From: Prevotellaceae bacterium UBA6417
Lineage (GTDB): Bacteria > Bacteroidota > Bacteroidia > Bacteroidales > Bacteroidaceae
Assembly (NCBI GenBank): GCA_002439755.1
Contig: DJPH01000061.1
Location: 6,639 to 34,802 of the forward strand
Length of the DNA: 28,164 bases
Reading direction: 5' to 3'
This document shows positions 1 to 7,937 of the stretch, in pieces. A model generated the notes under the pieces. It saw only the letters and a list, made by a program, of their open reading frames with translations. It had not been told where the DNA came from and ran no database searches. Both the position numbers and the translations under genes were made by a program. Position 1 is the first letter of the stretch, and each line of letters opens with the position of its first letter.

Positions 1-609
1 GCCGTAGTCGTTATGAATCTCTCGGATGAAACAAAAAAGATACACGTTTCATTGGAAGCCATAGGTTTTGAAGGACAAGCAAAAGTGTATGATTGCCTTA
101 CCCACCAAGACAAGGGTAAAGCAATGGGAACAATAGAGGTCAGCATTCCCGCACATGGTTCATGCGCCTACTTCGTAACAGGAAAGCGCACGGAAAAGCA
201 TCTTTATCAGGCCGAAGAAGCCTACCTGAACGCTTATCAGGAATTAGACCTTAACAACAAAAACACTCCCATGTGGACGCTCAACGACACAGCCGACCAA
301 GGTGCATACGTAATTTCATTAGGCAAATCTGAAGAAAACTATCTGGAATGGCCCAATGTCTACAGCAAGAAAGGCGGTATCTACACACTCAGCATCGGCT
401 ACGCAACGGGTGATAACCGCAATCTGATCTTAAGCGTCAACGGCGGACAGACCAAGTATTTCTACAATCTTAACAGCGGAGATTACCACAACAAATGGAA
501 AGAGGTCAACGTTAAAGTAAAGCTCAAAAAAGGCTTCAACAAAATACGTCTCAGCAATCCTTCGCAATGGATGCCCAACATCGATTACATGAAAGTAAAA
601 CAAGGTTGA
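1..609 (+). CDS. C-terminal part of a GH27 alpha-galactosidase (5' end outside window)
   Basis: The reading frame is open from base 1 and stops at 607-609, so about 202 C-terminal residues are visible. They match the end of the next gene (1720-2322) almost residue for residue: the last strands of the C-terminal beta-domain, then a module of about 135 residues resembling CBM6/CBM35. That module starts near KHLYQAEEAY and ends in a WMPNIDYMKV motif. The catalytic barrel is not in the window, so the enzyme class is inferred from the paralogue. An internal ATG at 13 lies inside a conserved strand and is not a real start. Compared with the paralogue, this copy has a slightly longer segment (DLNNKN instead of GKGN) before the module. 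No terminator is seen after it; the paralogue's promoter follows at 679. Confidence 0.8.
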   Translation, partial: AVVVMNLSDETKKIHVSLEAIGFEGQAKVYDCLTHQDKGKAMGTIEVSIPAHGSCAYFVTGKRTEKHLYQAEEAYLNAYQELDLNNKNTPMWTLNDTADQGAYVISLGKSEENYLEWPNVYSKKGGIYTLSIGYATGDNRNLILSVNGGQTKYFYNLNSGDYHNKWKEVNVKVKLKKGFNKIRLSNPSQWMPNIDYMKVKQG

Positions 610-678
610 GACAACGACTACGCATTTGATAACAACACGCGCTTATGTCATAAATATACTGAAATTTCAAGTATGTCG

Positions 679-709
679 TTTGTTGAATCAGCCCAAAATC
701 TTACCTTTG
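679..709 (+). promoter_or_regulatory. Bacteroidetes-type promoter of the second GH27 gene
   Basis: TTTG at 679-682 is followed after exactly 19 bases by TACCTTTG at 702-709. This is the full -33/-7 pattern of the primary sigma factor in Bacteroidetes. Transcription would begin a few bases after 709, which rules out the upstream in-frame ATG at 673 and supports the start at 745. Confidence 0.8.
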
Positions 710-744
710 CAAATATATATCACAAATATAACCACAAGATTATT

Positions 745-2322
745 ATGAGAAGAAACAAAATTCTTTTGGCCATGGCCACCTGCGTAGCAACGCTGCCGAG
801 TTTGGCTTTCAACCCACCCACAATGGGATGGAGTTCATGGAATACATTCGCTCTTAAAATCAACGAACAAGTCATCAAGAGCCAAGCCGATGCAATGGTT
901 GCAACAGGCCTCAGCAAAGCCGGTTACAAGTTTATCAATATAGACGACGGATATTGGGACGGACGCGGTGAAGACGGCAAGCTGCGTCTGAACACAAAGC
1001 TTTTTCCAAGCGGAATGCGCTCATTGGTAGACTATATTCACAAGAAAGGACTTAAAGCCGGTATCTATAGCGATGCAGGAGACAACACCTGCGGTTCGGG
1101 CAACACACAAGCGTGGGGACTGGGCGTAGGATTTGCCGGACATGAAGACGAAGACTGCAAACTCTACTTCATTGACTGGGATTTCGACTTCATCAAAGTG
1201 GACTACTGCGGCGGTAACCACATGGGACTTGACGAACGCGCACAATACACAAAAATCAGCAACGCCATCAAGAATTGCGGCAAAAAGGGCGTTATCTTCA
1301 ATGTATGCCGCTGGGCTTATCCCGGCACTTGGATCAGCGACATCAGCGATTCCTGGCGTACCACGGGCGACATCTACTGTGCCTGGGAATCCGTAAAGAG
1401 CATCATTAAAGAAAACCTGTATATCCAGGCCTACACCGGAGGCGGACACTACAACGACCCTGATATGCTTGAAATAGGCCGTACCCTATCACACGACGAA
1501 GAAAACACGCACATGGCCTATTGGTGCATCGTAAGTTCACCGTTGCTCATCGGTTGCGACATGACTACCATTCCTGAATATTCCCTGAATCTTTTGAAAA
1601 ACAAAGACCTCATAGCCATGAACCAGGACAAGCTGGGATTGGGTGCACCTGTGGTACAACGCGAAGGCGATGTTTATGTTGTAGCAAAAGACATGGAAAA
1701 ACTGATGGGGCCGAAACGTGCCGTAGTCGTTATGAATCTCTCGGATGAGACAAAAAAAATAAATGTTTCATTGGATGCCATAGGCTTTGAAGGACAAGCT
1801 AAGGTATATGATTGCTTTACCCACCAAAACAAGGGAAATGCCACCGGAACAATAGAAGTCAGCATTCCTGCTCATGGCTCATGCGCCTACTTCGTAACAG
1901 GAAAGCGCACGGAAAAGCATCTTTATCAGGCCGAAGAAGCCTACCTGAACGCTTATCAGGAGTTGGGCAAGGGTAACACCCCCATGTGGACACTCAACGA
2001 CACGGCCGACCAAGGCGTATTTGTTGGTTCCTTGGGTAACTCGGCTGACAACTACCTGGAATGGCCCAATGTATATAGCAAAAAAGGCGGAACCTACACA
2101 ATCAGCATCGGCTATGCATCGGGCGATAACCGTAACATCACCCTGAGCGTCAACGGTGGACAGACCAAACAACTCAACGGCCTTAACAGCGGACACTACC
2201 ACAACAACTGGAAAGAGGTCAGCGTCAGCGTAACACTCAAAAAAGGCTTCAACAAAATACGTCTCAGCAATCCTTCACAATGGATGCCCAACATCGACTA
2301 CATGAAAGTAAAAAAAGGTTGA
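745..2322 (+). CDS. Secreted GH27 alpha-galactosidase with C-terminal CBM
   Basis: This 525-residue enzyme is predicted to release terminal alpha-D-galactose from galactosides such as raffinose-type sugars or galactomannan side chains. A signal peptide covers about residues 1-21. The barrel begins with the family signature PPTMGWSSWNTF and continues with NIDDGYW. The nucleophile is D153 in KVDYCGG, and the acid/base is D209, four residues after the Arg of WRTTGD, as in human alpha-galactosidase A. A beta-sandwich domain covers roughly 300-385, and a CBM6/CBM35-like module occupies about 390-525. The extra module makes it longer than a minimal GH27. The start at 745 is chosen because it lies downstream of the promoter and opens the signal peptide. 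It is a tandem paralogue of the truncated gene upstream, and a strong terminator follows. Alpha-N-acetylgalactosaminidase is an alternative specificity within the family. Confidence 0.9.
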   Translation: MRRNKILLAMATCVATLPSLAFNPPTMGWSSWNTFALKINEQVIKSQADAMVATGLSKAGYKFINIDDGYWDGRGEDGKLRLNTKLFPSGMRSLVDYIHKKGLKAGIYSDAGDNTCGSGNTQAWGLGVGFAGHEDEDCKLYFIDWDFDFIKVDYCGGNHMGLDERAQYTKISNAIKNCGKKGVIFNVCRWAYPGTWISDISDSWRTTGDIYCAWESVKSIIKENLYIQAYTGGGHYNDPDMLEIGRTLSHDEENTHMAYWCIVSSPLLIGCDMTTIPEYSLNLLKNKDLIAMNQDKLGLGAPVVQREGDVYVVAKDMEKLMGPKRAVVVMNLSDETKKINVSLDAIGFEGQAKVYDCFTHQNKGNATGTIEVSIPAHGSCAYFVTGKRTEKHLYQAEEAYLNAYQELGKGNTPMWTLNDTADQGVFVGSLGNSADNYLEWPNVYSKKGGTYTISIGYASGDNRNITLSVNGGQTKQLNGLNSGHYHNNWKEVSVSVTLKKGFNKIRLSNPSQWMPNIDYMKVKKG

Positions 2323-2352
2323 GACAACGATTAAGCATTTGATAATAACATG

Positions 2353-2389
2353 GCAACCGCTTTTCGGAAACGATAAGCGGTTGCTTTTT
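2353..2389 (+). terminator. Rho-independent terminator after GH27
   Basis: A perfect 10-bp inverted repeat, GCAACCGCTT at 2353-2362 and AAGCGGTTGC at 2375-2384, encloses a 12-base loop and is followed by TTTTTA. It lies only 8 bases before the start codon of the next gene. Confidence 0.85.
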
Positions 2390-2396
2390 ATAAGAC

Positions 2397-3044
2397 ATGA
2401 ACGTTATACTTTCAACAGCATATTTGGGTCCCGTAAGCTACTATTGCCAATTGTATGCCAACCGGCATATACTGATAGAACGACACGAGCACTATATCAA
2501 ACAGACTTACAGAAACCGATGCCTCATTGCAGCTCCGGAAGGGGTGCAAGCTCTAACCATACCCATCGTCAGACAAGACCCGTCGCACAACGAAATAAAA
2601 GACATCCTCATCAGCGACCACGGCAATTGGCAACACCTGCACCGGCAGGCACTCATCACGGCATATACCACAAGCCCATACTTTGAATTCTATGCCGATG
2701 ATTTCCTTCCATTCTATGAAAAGCACCACTGGAAGTATTTGTTTGACTTCAATGAAGCTCTACGCGAAACGGTTTGTAAGCTCATAGATCTGCAACCTGA
2801 CGTTGAATACACACAAGATTATCAGGCCCACTACGATGAAAAAGACCTGCGCAACCTTATCAGCCCCAAGCAGAGAAACACACCACCAGGTTTCATCCCC
2901 CAAAGGTACTACCAAGTGTTTGAACAGAACCATGGCTTTCTGCCCGACCTCAGCATTATTGACCTGCTTTTCAATATGGGACCGGAATCACTTATCATCA
3001 TTCGCGACAGTATCCCGTATTTCATGAATGAACGGAGTTCTTAA
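2397..3044 (+). CDS. WbqC-like family protein
   Basis: This 215-residue protein has the layout of the WbqC-like family (PF08889): an N-terminal TAYLGPVSYYCQLY, then the conserved HEHYIKQTYRNRC motif, a strand ending in LTIPI, and a C-terminal LPDLSIIDLLFNMGPES segment. WbqC-like proteins occur in O-antigen loci and widely in Bacteroidetes, where they often lie next to the signal peptidase gene; their biochemical role is unsettled. There is no signal peptide or membrane segment, so it is probably cytoplasmic. The ATG at 2397 fits the usual N-terminus of the family. It leaves almost no leader after the terminator hairpin, so the promoter must be read through or overlap the hairpin. Here it sits between a glycosidase and an alcohol dehydrogenase, which says little about function. 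Confidence 0.75.
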   Translation: MNVILSTAYLGPVSYYCQLYANRHILIERHEHYIKQTYRNRCLIAAPEGVQALTIPIVRQDPSHNEIKDILISDHGNWQHLHRQALITAYTTSPYFEFYADDFLPFYEKHHWKYLFDFNEALRETVCKLIDLQPDVEYTQDYQAHYDEKDLRNLISPKQRNTPPGFIPQRYYQVFEQNHGFLPDLSIIDLLFNMGPESLIIIRDSIPYFMNERSS

Positions 3045-3087
3045 GTTCATTTAAAGCTCTGCAGAAAACAGAATAAGCGAAAAGACG

Positions 3088-3095
3088 TACTTTTG
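3088..3095 (+). promoter_or_regulatory. -7 promoter element of the alcohol dehydrogenase gene
   Basis: TACTTTTG matches the Bacteroidetes TAnnTTTG -7 element and lies 25 bases before the ATG at 3121. No convincing TTTG is seen at the -33 position. Confidence 0.6.
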
Positions 3096-3120
3096 TAGTC
3101 AACAATAAATATTCTGACAT

Positions 3121-4293
3121 ATGAACAACTTCGTTTATCAAAGTCCGACAGAATTTGTTTTCGGACGCGAAACAGAAAAAGAAACAGGCAGGCTTGCTAC
3201 AAAATACGGTGCCGAAAAAGCACTAATAGTATATGGAAAAGGACATGTCGTTAAAAGCGGGCTGCTAAGCAGGGTAGAAGACTCACTATTCAAAGAAGGT
3301 ATTGCCTGCACGGAACTGAGCGGAATAGAACCCAATCCGACAGATGACAAGGTTTATCAAGGGATCGAACTTGTGCGCAAGCATCACATCAATTTTCTGA
3401 TAGCTATAGGCGGCGGCTCCGTAATAGATACGGCAAAGGCCATCGCCGCCGGAGCCGTTTATGAAGGTGATTTTTGGGATTTTTATATGGGAACAGCCAC
3501 TGTTCAGCATGCACTGCCGATAGGTGTAGTATTGACCATCCCGGCATCGGGAAGCGAGGCCTCAGGCAACAGTGTCATTACAAAAAGGGAGGGCTTGCAC
3601 AAGCTCAGTCTGAGAACAGGTATGATACTCCGCCCCGTCTTTTCAGTAATGAACCCGGAACTCACTTTCAGCCTCTCACCATGGCAAACTGCATGTGGCA
3701 TCACGGATATGATGAGCCACGTCATGGAACGCTACTTCAGCAACACGGAAAATGTCGAACTGACCGACCGTCTTTGCGAAGGCATCTTAAAGGCTATTAT
3801 CACAGAAGCAAAAACCGTCATGTCTGAACCGGACAACTACGACGCAAGAGCCAACTTGATGTGGGCCGGAACCATGGCACACAACGGCATGTGCGGAGTA
3901 GGGCGGGAAGAAGATTGGGCCAGCCATTTCATGGAACATGAGGTAAGCGCACTTTACGGCGTAACACACGGAGCAGGACTTGCCACCATACAACCGGCAT
4001 GGCTCAACTGGGTTTCCAATCACAAACCGGAAAAGGTGGCACAATTTGCAGAACGTGTCTGGAACGTGGAAAAGAAAAAAGACATCCGATTCATGACCGT
4101 GGAAGGCGTACTGGCATTCAAGAAATTCCTGAAATCAATAGGTATGCCCATCAGCTTCCGTGAACTCGGAATTGAAAACCCTGACATCGACACATTGGTA
4201 AGCAAACTGCATGAGGATAAAGGTGAGCTCATCGGTAATTACGTCAAGCTGGACAGAAGAGCCACACGCGAAATCTATGAGATGGCCAAATAA
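3121..4293 (+). CDS. Iron-type (group III) NADPH-dependent alcohol dehydrogenase, YqhD/BdhA-like
   Basis: This 390-residue cytoplasmic enzyme is predicted to reduce aldehydes to alcohols (butanol-dehydrogenase or YqhD type) with NAD(P)H. The N-terminal dinucleotide-binding half carries GGGSVIDTAKA, and the C-terminal helical half binds the metal. The four expected metal ligands are visible as D196, H200, H269 and H283, each two residues later than the YqhD ligands D194, H198, H267 and H281. The motif around the last ligand is YGVTHGAGLA. Length and order are normal and the gene looks intact. It has its own -7 element and no close co-directional partner. The actual substrate cannot be read from the sequence; scavenging of toxic aldehydes or fermentative redox balance are the usual roles. 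Confidence 0.9.
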   Translation: MNNFVYQSPTEFVFGRETEKETGRLATKYGAEKALIVYGKGHVVKSGLLSRVEDSLFKEGIACTELSGIEPNPTDDKVYQGIELVRKHHINFLIAIGGGSVIDTAKAIAAGAVYEGDFWDFYMGTATVQHALPIGVVLTIPASGSEASGNSVITKREGLHKLSLRTGMILRPVFSVMNPELTFSLSPWQTACGITDMMSHVMERYFSNTENVELTDRLCEGILKAIITEAKTVMSEPDNYDARANLMWAGTMAHNGMCGVGREEDWASHFMEHEVSALYGVTHGAGLATIQPAWLNWVSNHKPEKVAQFAERVWNVEKKKDIRFMTVEGVLAFKKFLKSIGMPISFRELGIENPDIDTLVSKLHEDKGELIGNYVKLDRRATREIYEMAK

Positions 4294-4398
4294 TCAAATA
4301 TTGGCAACTAAAGGTATCAGTTTGCACTTCTCCACGATTCAAAATCATTACTTATGTTAAATTCACCCATCATCGGCAAAACTTTCAACGGCTAAAAC

Positions 4399-4428
4399 GT
4401 TTTACAAATCGCAATTAGCGTATACTTG
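4399..4428 (+). promoter_or_regulatory. Probable promoter of peptide cassette 1
   Basis: TTTTAC near 4400 and TATACTTG at 4421-4428 (one mismatch to TAnnTTTG) lie at about the right spacing. Cassette 2 has the same layout, with TTTTAC near 7883 and TACTTTTG at 7905-7912. Both cassettes also share a similar stretch just before ATGAAACAG. The conservation between copies supports the call. Confidence 0.5.
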
Positions 4429-4506
4429 CAAGTAAGAACTATAAGTAACGCACTATGAAACAGAAAGCAAGTTATTGATGGCAAGCAAGAAGAAGCGACT
4501 AAAGCT

Positions 4507-5073
4507 TTGAATAAAAATGTAGTTGTTAACTTATCCGCAGGAAGTGATGATGGAGGTAGTGATGACGGAGGAGGAACCGATGATGGTGGAACCGGGTCGG
4601 GAGTTAGTACAGCACGACCTGTCAAGGGAAAAGGCGAATACACGGATCGTAACCAATCTTATTCCATTGGAAGTACAGCCCGTTGGAAAGTCACATTTGA
4701 AGTAAAATGGAATGCAGCAGGCTATGTTAATGAAGAAACCAACGAATTAGTAATCACAGAAGCTTTCTTAGACTGTCACGCGACTTTCCACGGAGAAACA
4801 TATCCTAACTACGAGGTAGAAAACGGTAATGTTACTACAACAGATGATGGCGAAAGCAAAGCTTCCAACAATAAAGATGCACGCACTGACATTTCTGCAA
4901 CATCTGAAGAAATGACAATCTTATCATATACGACTTCTACTTACAAAGATGGGAATTTGGAATCTTCTATCTCAGATAAAGCACATTGCAGAATCAGATG
5001 CTACCTTTCTTTAAGCTGTATAGGATCGGACATCTATGGAAACATTTCATTTGCAATTTTACAATTCCCATGA
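4507..5073 (+). CDS. Asp/Gly-repeat secreted-peptide-like protein, copy 1 (leader frameshifted)
   Basis: Not recognised as a known family. The open frame encodes about 188 residues from a TTG at 4507: a short NLSAG segment, an Asp-Gly block of three SDDGG/TDDGG units ending in TGSG, then a predicted beta-rich domain of about 145 residues with four cysteines shared with copy 2. By eye, roughly two thirds or more of the residues match copy 2 (7938-8561). The natural start appears to be the ATG at 4455 (MKQK, as in copy 2), but that frame ends at a TGA at 4476. The leader continues one frame away as QVIDGKQEEATKALNK, so the N-terminus is frameshifted. No signal peptide is visible. The stop overlaps the ATG of the lipoprotein gene (ATGA), implying translational coupling. 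It is either a decayed copy, a sequence error, or a gene using the TTG start. Confidence 0.6.
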   Translation: MNKNVVVNLSAGSDDGGSDDGGGTDDGGTGSGVSTARPVKGKGEYTDRNQSYSIGSTARWKVTFEVKWNAAGYVNEETNELVITEAFLDCHATFHGETYPNYEVENGNVTTTDDGESKASNNKDARTDISATSEEMTILSYTTSTYKDGNLESSISDKAHCRIRCYLSLSCIGSDIYGNISFAILQFP

Positions 5074-5357
5074 AATCTTTCTTAAGTACAAAAGCAAAGC
5101 ATTACTTTGGAAGTTTGGCAATTCTACTGGCAGCCATCCTTGCAATGACACTGATGTCCGGATGTGCGGCTTCATTGACCGACTTTGGATATGAAGGAGG
5201 ACCGACCACCACTATCAATATTAACCAGACGATTAATGACGGTTTTGGAGAACCTTGGAATATTCCTACCAATTTTTGGCCATACAATCCTTACTCTACG
5301 GTATACTCTCCTTATTCCGGTACTTTCTCCAGTTCAAGACAGTATTGGCCGAAATAA
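5070..5357 (+). CDS. Small lipoprotein of peptide cassette 1
   Basis: Not a known family. This 95-residue protein has a charged N-terminus, a hydrophobic segment and a lipobox LMSGC with the lipidated cysteine at C32, so it should be membrane-anchored. The mature part is only about 64 residues: ASLTDFGYEGGPTTT, an Asn/Ile-rich stretch, then a Tyr/Pro-rich tail ending GTFSSSRQYWPK. The ATG overlaps the stop of the preceding gene by the ATGA arrangement, which decides this start over the longer frame beginning at 4986. The paralogue at 8573-8869 keeps the signal peptide, the EGGPTTT-like motif and the SSSRQY tail. Its constant pairing with the Asp/Gly-repeat protein suggests a helper, receptor or immunity role; this is inference only. 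Confidence 0.75.
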   Translation: MKSFLSTKAKHYFGSLAILLAAILAMTLMSGCAASLTDFGYEGGPTTTININQTINDGFGEPWNIPTNFWPYNPYSTVYSPYSGTFSSSRQYWPK

Positions 5358-5432
5358 AATTAATGCACAAAGCGGATAAAACAGCAAAAGCAATTGGCTC
5401 TGCTCAGTTCTAAATGATTTGCCTAAACAATT

Positions 5433-7772
5433 TCAAATCAATATAGCATTATCTTCCAAGAGATATAAGACACGCCCCATAACACCTTTTAATCCTCCAA
5501 CAGAAGGCAATTGTTTTTCCGAAGGGCAATCTATGATACATTTAATTGAAGGTGGCATTATTTCGCATTCGTCATATTTCATGCATGACAAGAACTGTAG
5601 AGCGTAACTATACGTTCTAAAATCACAGCTTAAACCAGATAGCACCTCCTCTGCAACTGCGGACAACTTTTGAAGGTACACTTCATTAAAACAGCTTTGC
5701 CGCATACTCAAACGATTGACAACATAAGCCAATATGCCGCCAACGCCATTTTCAAAATCATTTTTCGTATCAAAATCCGTACATTCCATCAAACGGACAT
5801 CTATTGTTTCGAAAAGATGCTCTGGCAACTGCTCATACAAACCATTACGAACAAGAAAGGTCAAACACCACCCGATGCCAGCCCAGCCATTTGCCAAATT
5901 GGCAGGTAAGCAATGGCTTTCCACACATTCCAAATTCGATATATACTCACGCATGATTCGATCAAGAGTGATATCTTTATTCTGTCTGGCATAAAGAGCT
6001 AAAGCCAAAATTTCACCCGCTCGTCCATAAAATAATCCAAGATGTTCGTTTCTGCTATTTGTCAATCTTTGAATTTCAGCCTTTACATATTCAATTTGAG
6101 ATATTTCTTCCATTCGTCGTGTTTTGTTAATACTTTTAACAAAAGCAAACCTGTTTGGAAGGAAAGTTATTTCGTAGTAGTCCTTTAGTTGATGCAAAGA
6201 AGTTCTATATACAGACAACAACGCACCCATACGATTATAAACAGAAGGATTCAACTTTCTGGCAACAGCCAATCCCCACGCACGTTCTGACGCTGGAAAT
6301 AAAGTTTCCAAAATAACAATATGATTGAAAAGTCTTTGCAAACCTACAATATCATAAGGGGGACGTTTTCGGTAAACATGGCCTATTACAACATTTTTGA
6401 TCAATCGGCATCCACCTCCTTCCATCCAAGCCTTAATACTCAGATATTCTTCCTCACAACCATAGTGAATCAACCCTTGCAATCCTTTCAGTTTGTTCCA
6501 ATAGTCTTTTGTGAAACAATAACATGCGCCCAATATCGCCGGAACCTCATCATTCATTAATCGAATTGCCATTTGGGTATCACGCCATTTAATTTTTGGA
6601 ATGTAATTATCATAGGAAAATCTTATATAAGCACCATGGATGTTTATTCTTTGCGTATCGTAGACACAACCTTTTTCATCCTTCTTCAAGACCTCACTCA
6701 TGCAACACAACAATTGATGTTGTGTCTTTTCTATTTCTTCTTCAATTATCCTGGCCCAAATGGTCGTGTAAAAACGCATGTGAGCATCTAACAGCAAAAT
6801 ATAAGGCGTACTGCTTATCTGCACAGCTTTTTCTTTTCCTGCCGCTGCACCAATCCTCCGTTTGTTTACTACATAATATACACCCATTCCACGCAAATCA
6901 GCCTCATAGTCGTAACCATCATCGGAAGCATCGTTCACGATAACAATATCAACGCTTCTTCCGACTGTTCTACGAATTTCACGAACGGTTTTCCCGACTT
7001 CGTATCCTTCGTTCAGGAATGTAATGCAAACACTCAACTTATTGCCACTTACAGGAGCAGATCTATAATCACTCTTTTCTTCATCTTCTTTCCGACGAAC
7101 CCATTCCGCCAATGAAATCCGTAGTCTGCTTTCCTCGGGATTAACTGCATTTTTCCTTGTTTCAAAACTGCTTTCAACAAGAACAGCAGCAATATTGCTT
7201 AATTTCAATTCATGACGAAGCATGTCGCAAAAAAGAGCATAATCAGCTACAGAGGCATACGACTTATCATAATACAAATTATACTTTTCCATATCTGTTC
7301 GTCGTATGATAGCAGTAGTTGGATATAAACTACATTCTCCTACAAAATCAATATCTGTTATATGCAATGGCGGTTTGTTAATTCTGTTATATTGTTTTAT
7401 GCTTCCACCGGCAGCACTTATGTCTGGATGAGCTTGCATATAATTATATTGGATTAGAAGACGATACTTACTCATCACACAATCTGCCTCCATACGAACA
7501 ATATACTTACCTCTTGCTTTATTCAATAATTCATTCAAGACTTCTGCCGTACTGTATTCATACCTAAAATATGAAATACGTAGATCTTCATATTGACTAA
7601 TAATTTCCGATGTATCGTCTGTAGAACCCTCATCACCAATAAGAAGTTCATAACTACAATACGATTGAGACAATATACTATCTATACAATCCCTTATCGT
7701 ATAGGCTGCATTACGAACTGACATGATAATTGATATTCCCACTTCGGTTGCATGATAATGAACTGACTGCAT
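5433..7772 (-). CDS. Two-domain family 2 glycosyltransferase with C-terminal LanC-like domain
   Basis: This 779-residue cytoplasmic protein combines three domains. Residues 10-220 form a GT2 domain (ISIIMSVRNAAYTIRDC, GDEGSTDDT, and MEAD at 94-97 in the DxD position). Residues 246-500 form a second GT2 domain resembling eukaryotic polypeptide GalNAc-transferases: DAH at 329-331 in the place of their DxH, CEEEYLSIKAW near 439, and GHVYRKRPPY at 464, close to their GHVFRK motif. Residues about 560-779 resemble LanC-like barrels, with glycine motifs near G579, G629, G676 and G759. The Cys/Cys-His zinc ligands of true LanC cyclases are not evident. The ATG at 7770-7772 is preferred to the upstream in-frame TTG at 7805. 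Divergent from cassette 2 and convergent with cassette 1, it is visibly AT-richer than its neighbours. I infer glycosylation of the flanking repeat proteins. Confidence 0.75.
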   Translation of the reverse strand: MQSVHYHATEVGISIIMSVRNAAYTIRDCIDSILSQSYCSYELLIGDEGSTDDTSEIISQYEDLRISYFRYEYSTAEVLNELLNKARGKYIVRMEADCVMSKYRLLIQYNYMQAHPDISAAGGSIKQYNRINKPPLHITDIDFVGECSLYPTTAIIRRTDMEKYNLYYDKSYASVADYALFCDMLRHELKLSNIAAVLVESSFETRKNAVNPEESRLRISLAEWVRRKEDEEKSDYRSAPVSGNKLSVCITFLNEGYEVGKTVREIRRTVGRSVDIVIVNDASDDGYDYEADLRGMGVYYVVNKRRIGAAAGKEKAVQISSTPYILLLDAHMRFYTTIWARIIEEEIEKTQHQLLCCMSEVLKKDEKGCVYDTQRINIHGAYIRFSYDNYIPKIKWRDTQMAIRLMNDEVPAILGACYCFTKDYWNKLKGLQGLIHYGCEEEYLSIKAWMEGGGCRLIKNVVIGHVYRKRPPYDIVGLQRLFNHIVILETLFPASERAWGLAVARKLNPSVYNRMGALLSVYRTSLHQLKDYYEITFLPNRFAFVKSINKTRRMEEISQIEYVKAEIQRLTNSRNEHLGLFYGRAGEILALALYARQNKDITLDRIMREYISNLECVESHCLPANLANGWAGIGWCLTFLVRNGLYEQLPEHLFETIDVRLMECTDFDTKNDFENGVGGILAYVVNRLSMRQSCFNEVYLQKLSAVAEEVLSGLSCDFRTYSYALQFLSCMKYDECEIMPPSIKCIIDCPSEKQLPSVGGLKGVMGRVLYLLEDNAILI

Positions 7773-7937
7773 AAAGTTTATGTTTTTGAGAATTAAAGAT
7801 GGCAATTTGACATACCGATACTCTACTGTAATGAATTCCCGTTAAAATCAACTGTATAACAAACGATTTATCAAGAAAAATATTTTACGAACTTATGTTC
7901 TTTGTACTTTTGGAAAAAGAATTTAAAGTAAAACGCT
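7773..7937. promoter_or_regulatory. Divergent intergenic region with promoter of peptide cassette 2
   Basis: This 165-base gap separates the glycosyltransferase gene (minus) from peptide copy 2 (plus). On the plus strand TACTTTTG at 7905-7912 is an exact TAnnTTTG element, with TTTT about 18 bases upstream in place of TTTG. No clear minus-strand -7 element (CAAAnnTA as read on the plus strand) was found, so the start of the glycosyltransferase transcript remains open. Confidence 0.6.

Noticed and set aside
673..744. Earlier ATG for the GH27 gene
   Set aside because: It lies upstream of the predicted transcription start and would bury the signal peptide.
1021..1449. Minus-strand open frame of 142 codons inside the GH27 gene
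   Set aside because: It is a shadow of the GH27 codon pattern and carries no recognisable motif; the same holds for the other long antisense frames, for example 11569-12081 and 17507-18064.
4280..4303. Terminator after the alcohol dehydrogenase gene (GCCAA/TTGGC)
   Set aside because: The stem is only five pairs, overlaps the stop codon and has no T tract.
4392..4643. Minus-strand open frame rich in Pro/Ser (and its twin at 7871-8143)
   Set aside because: Both are the antisense of the Asp/Gly repeat and the leader of the two repeat proteins; the similarity of the twins merely reflects the duplication.
5433..7772. Genuine lanthipeptide cyclase
   Set aside because: The LanC-like tail lacks recognisable Cys/Cys-His zinc ligands, and no dehydratase gene or domain is seen nearby.
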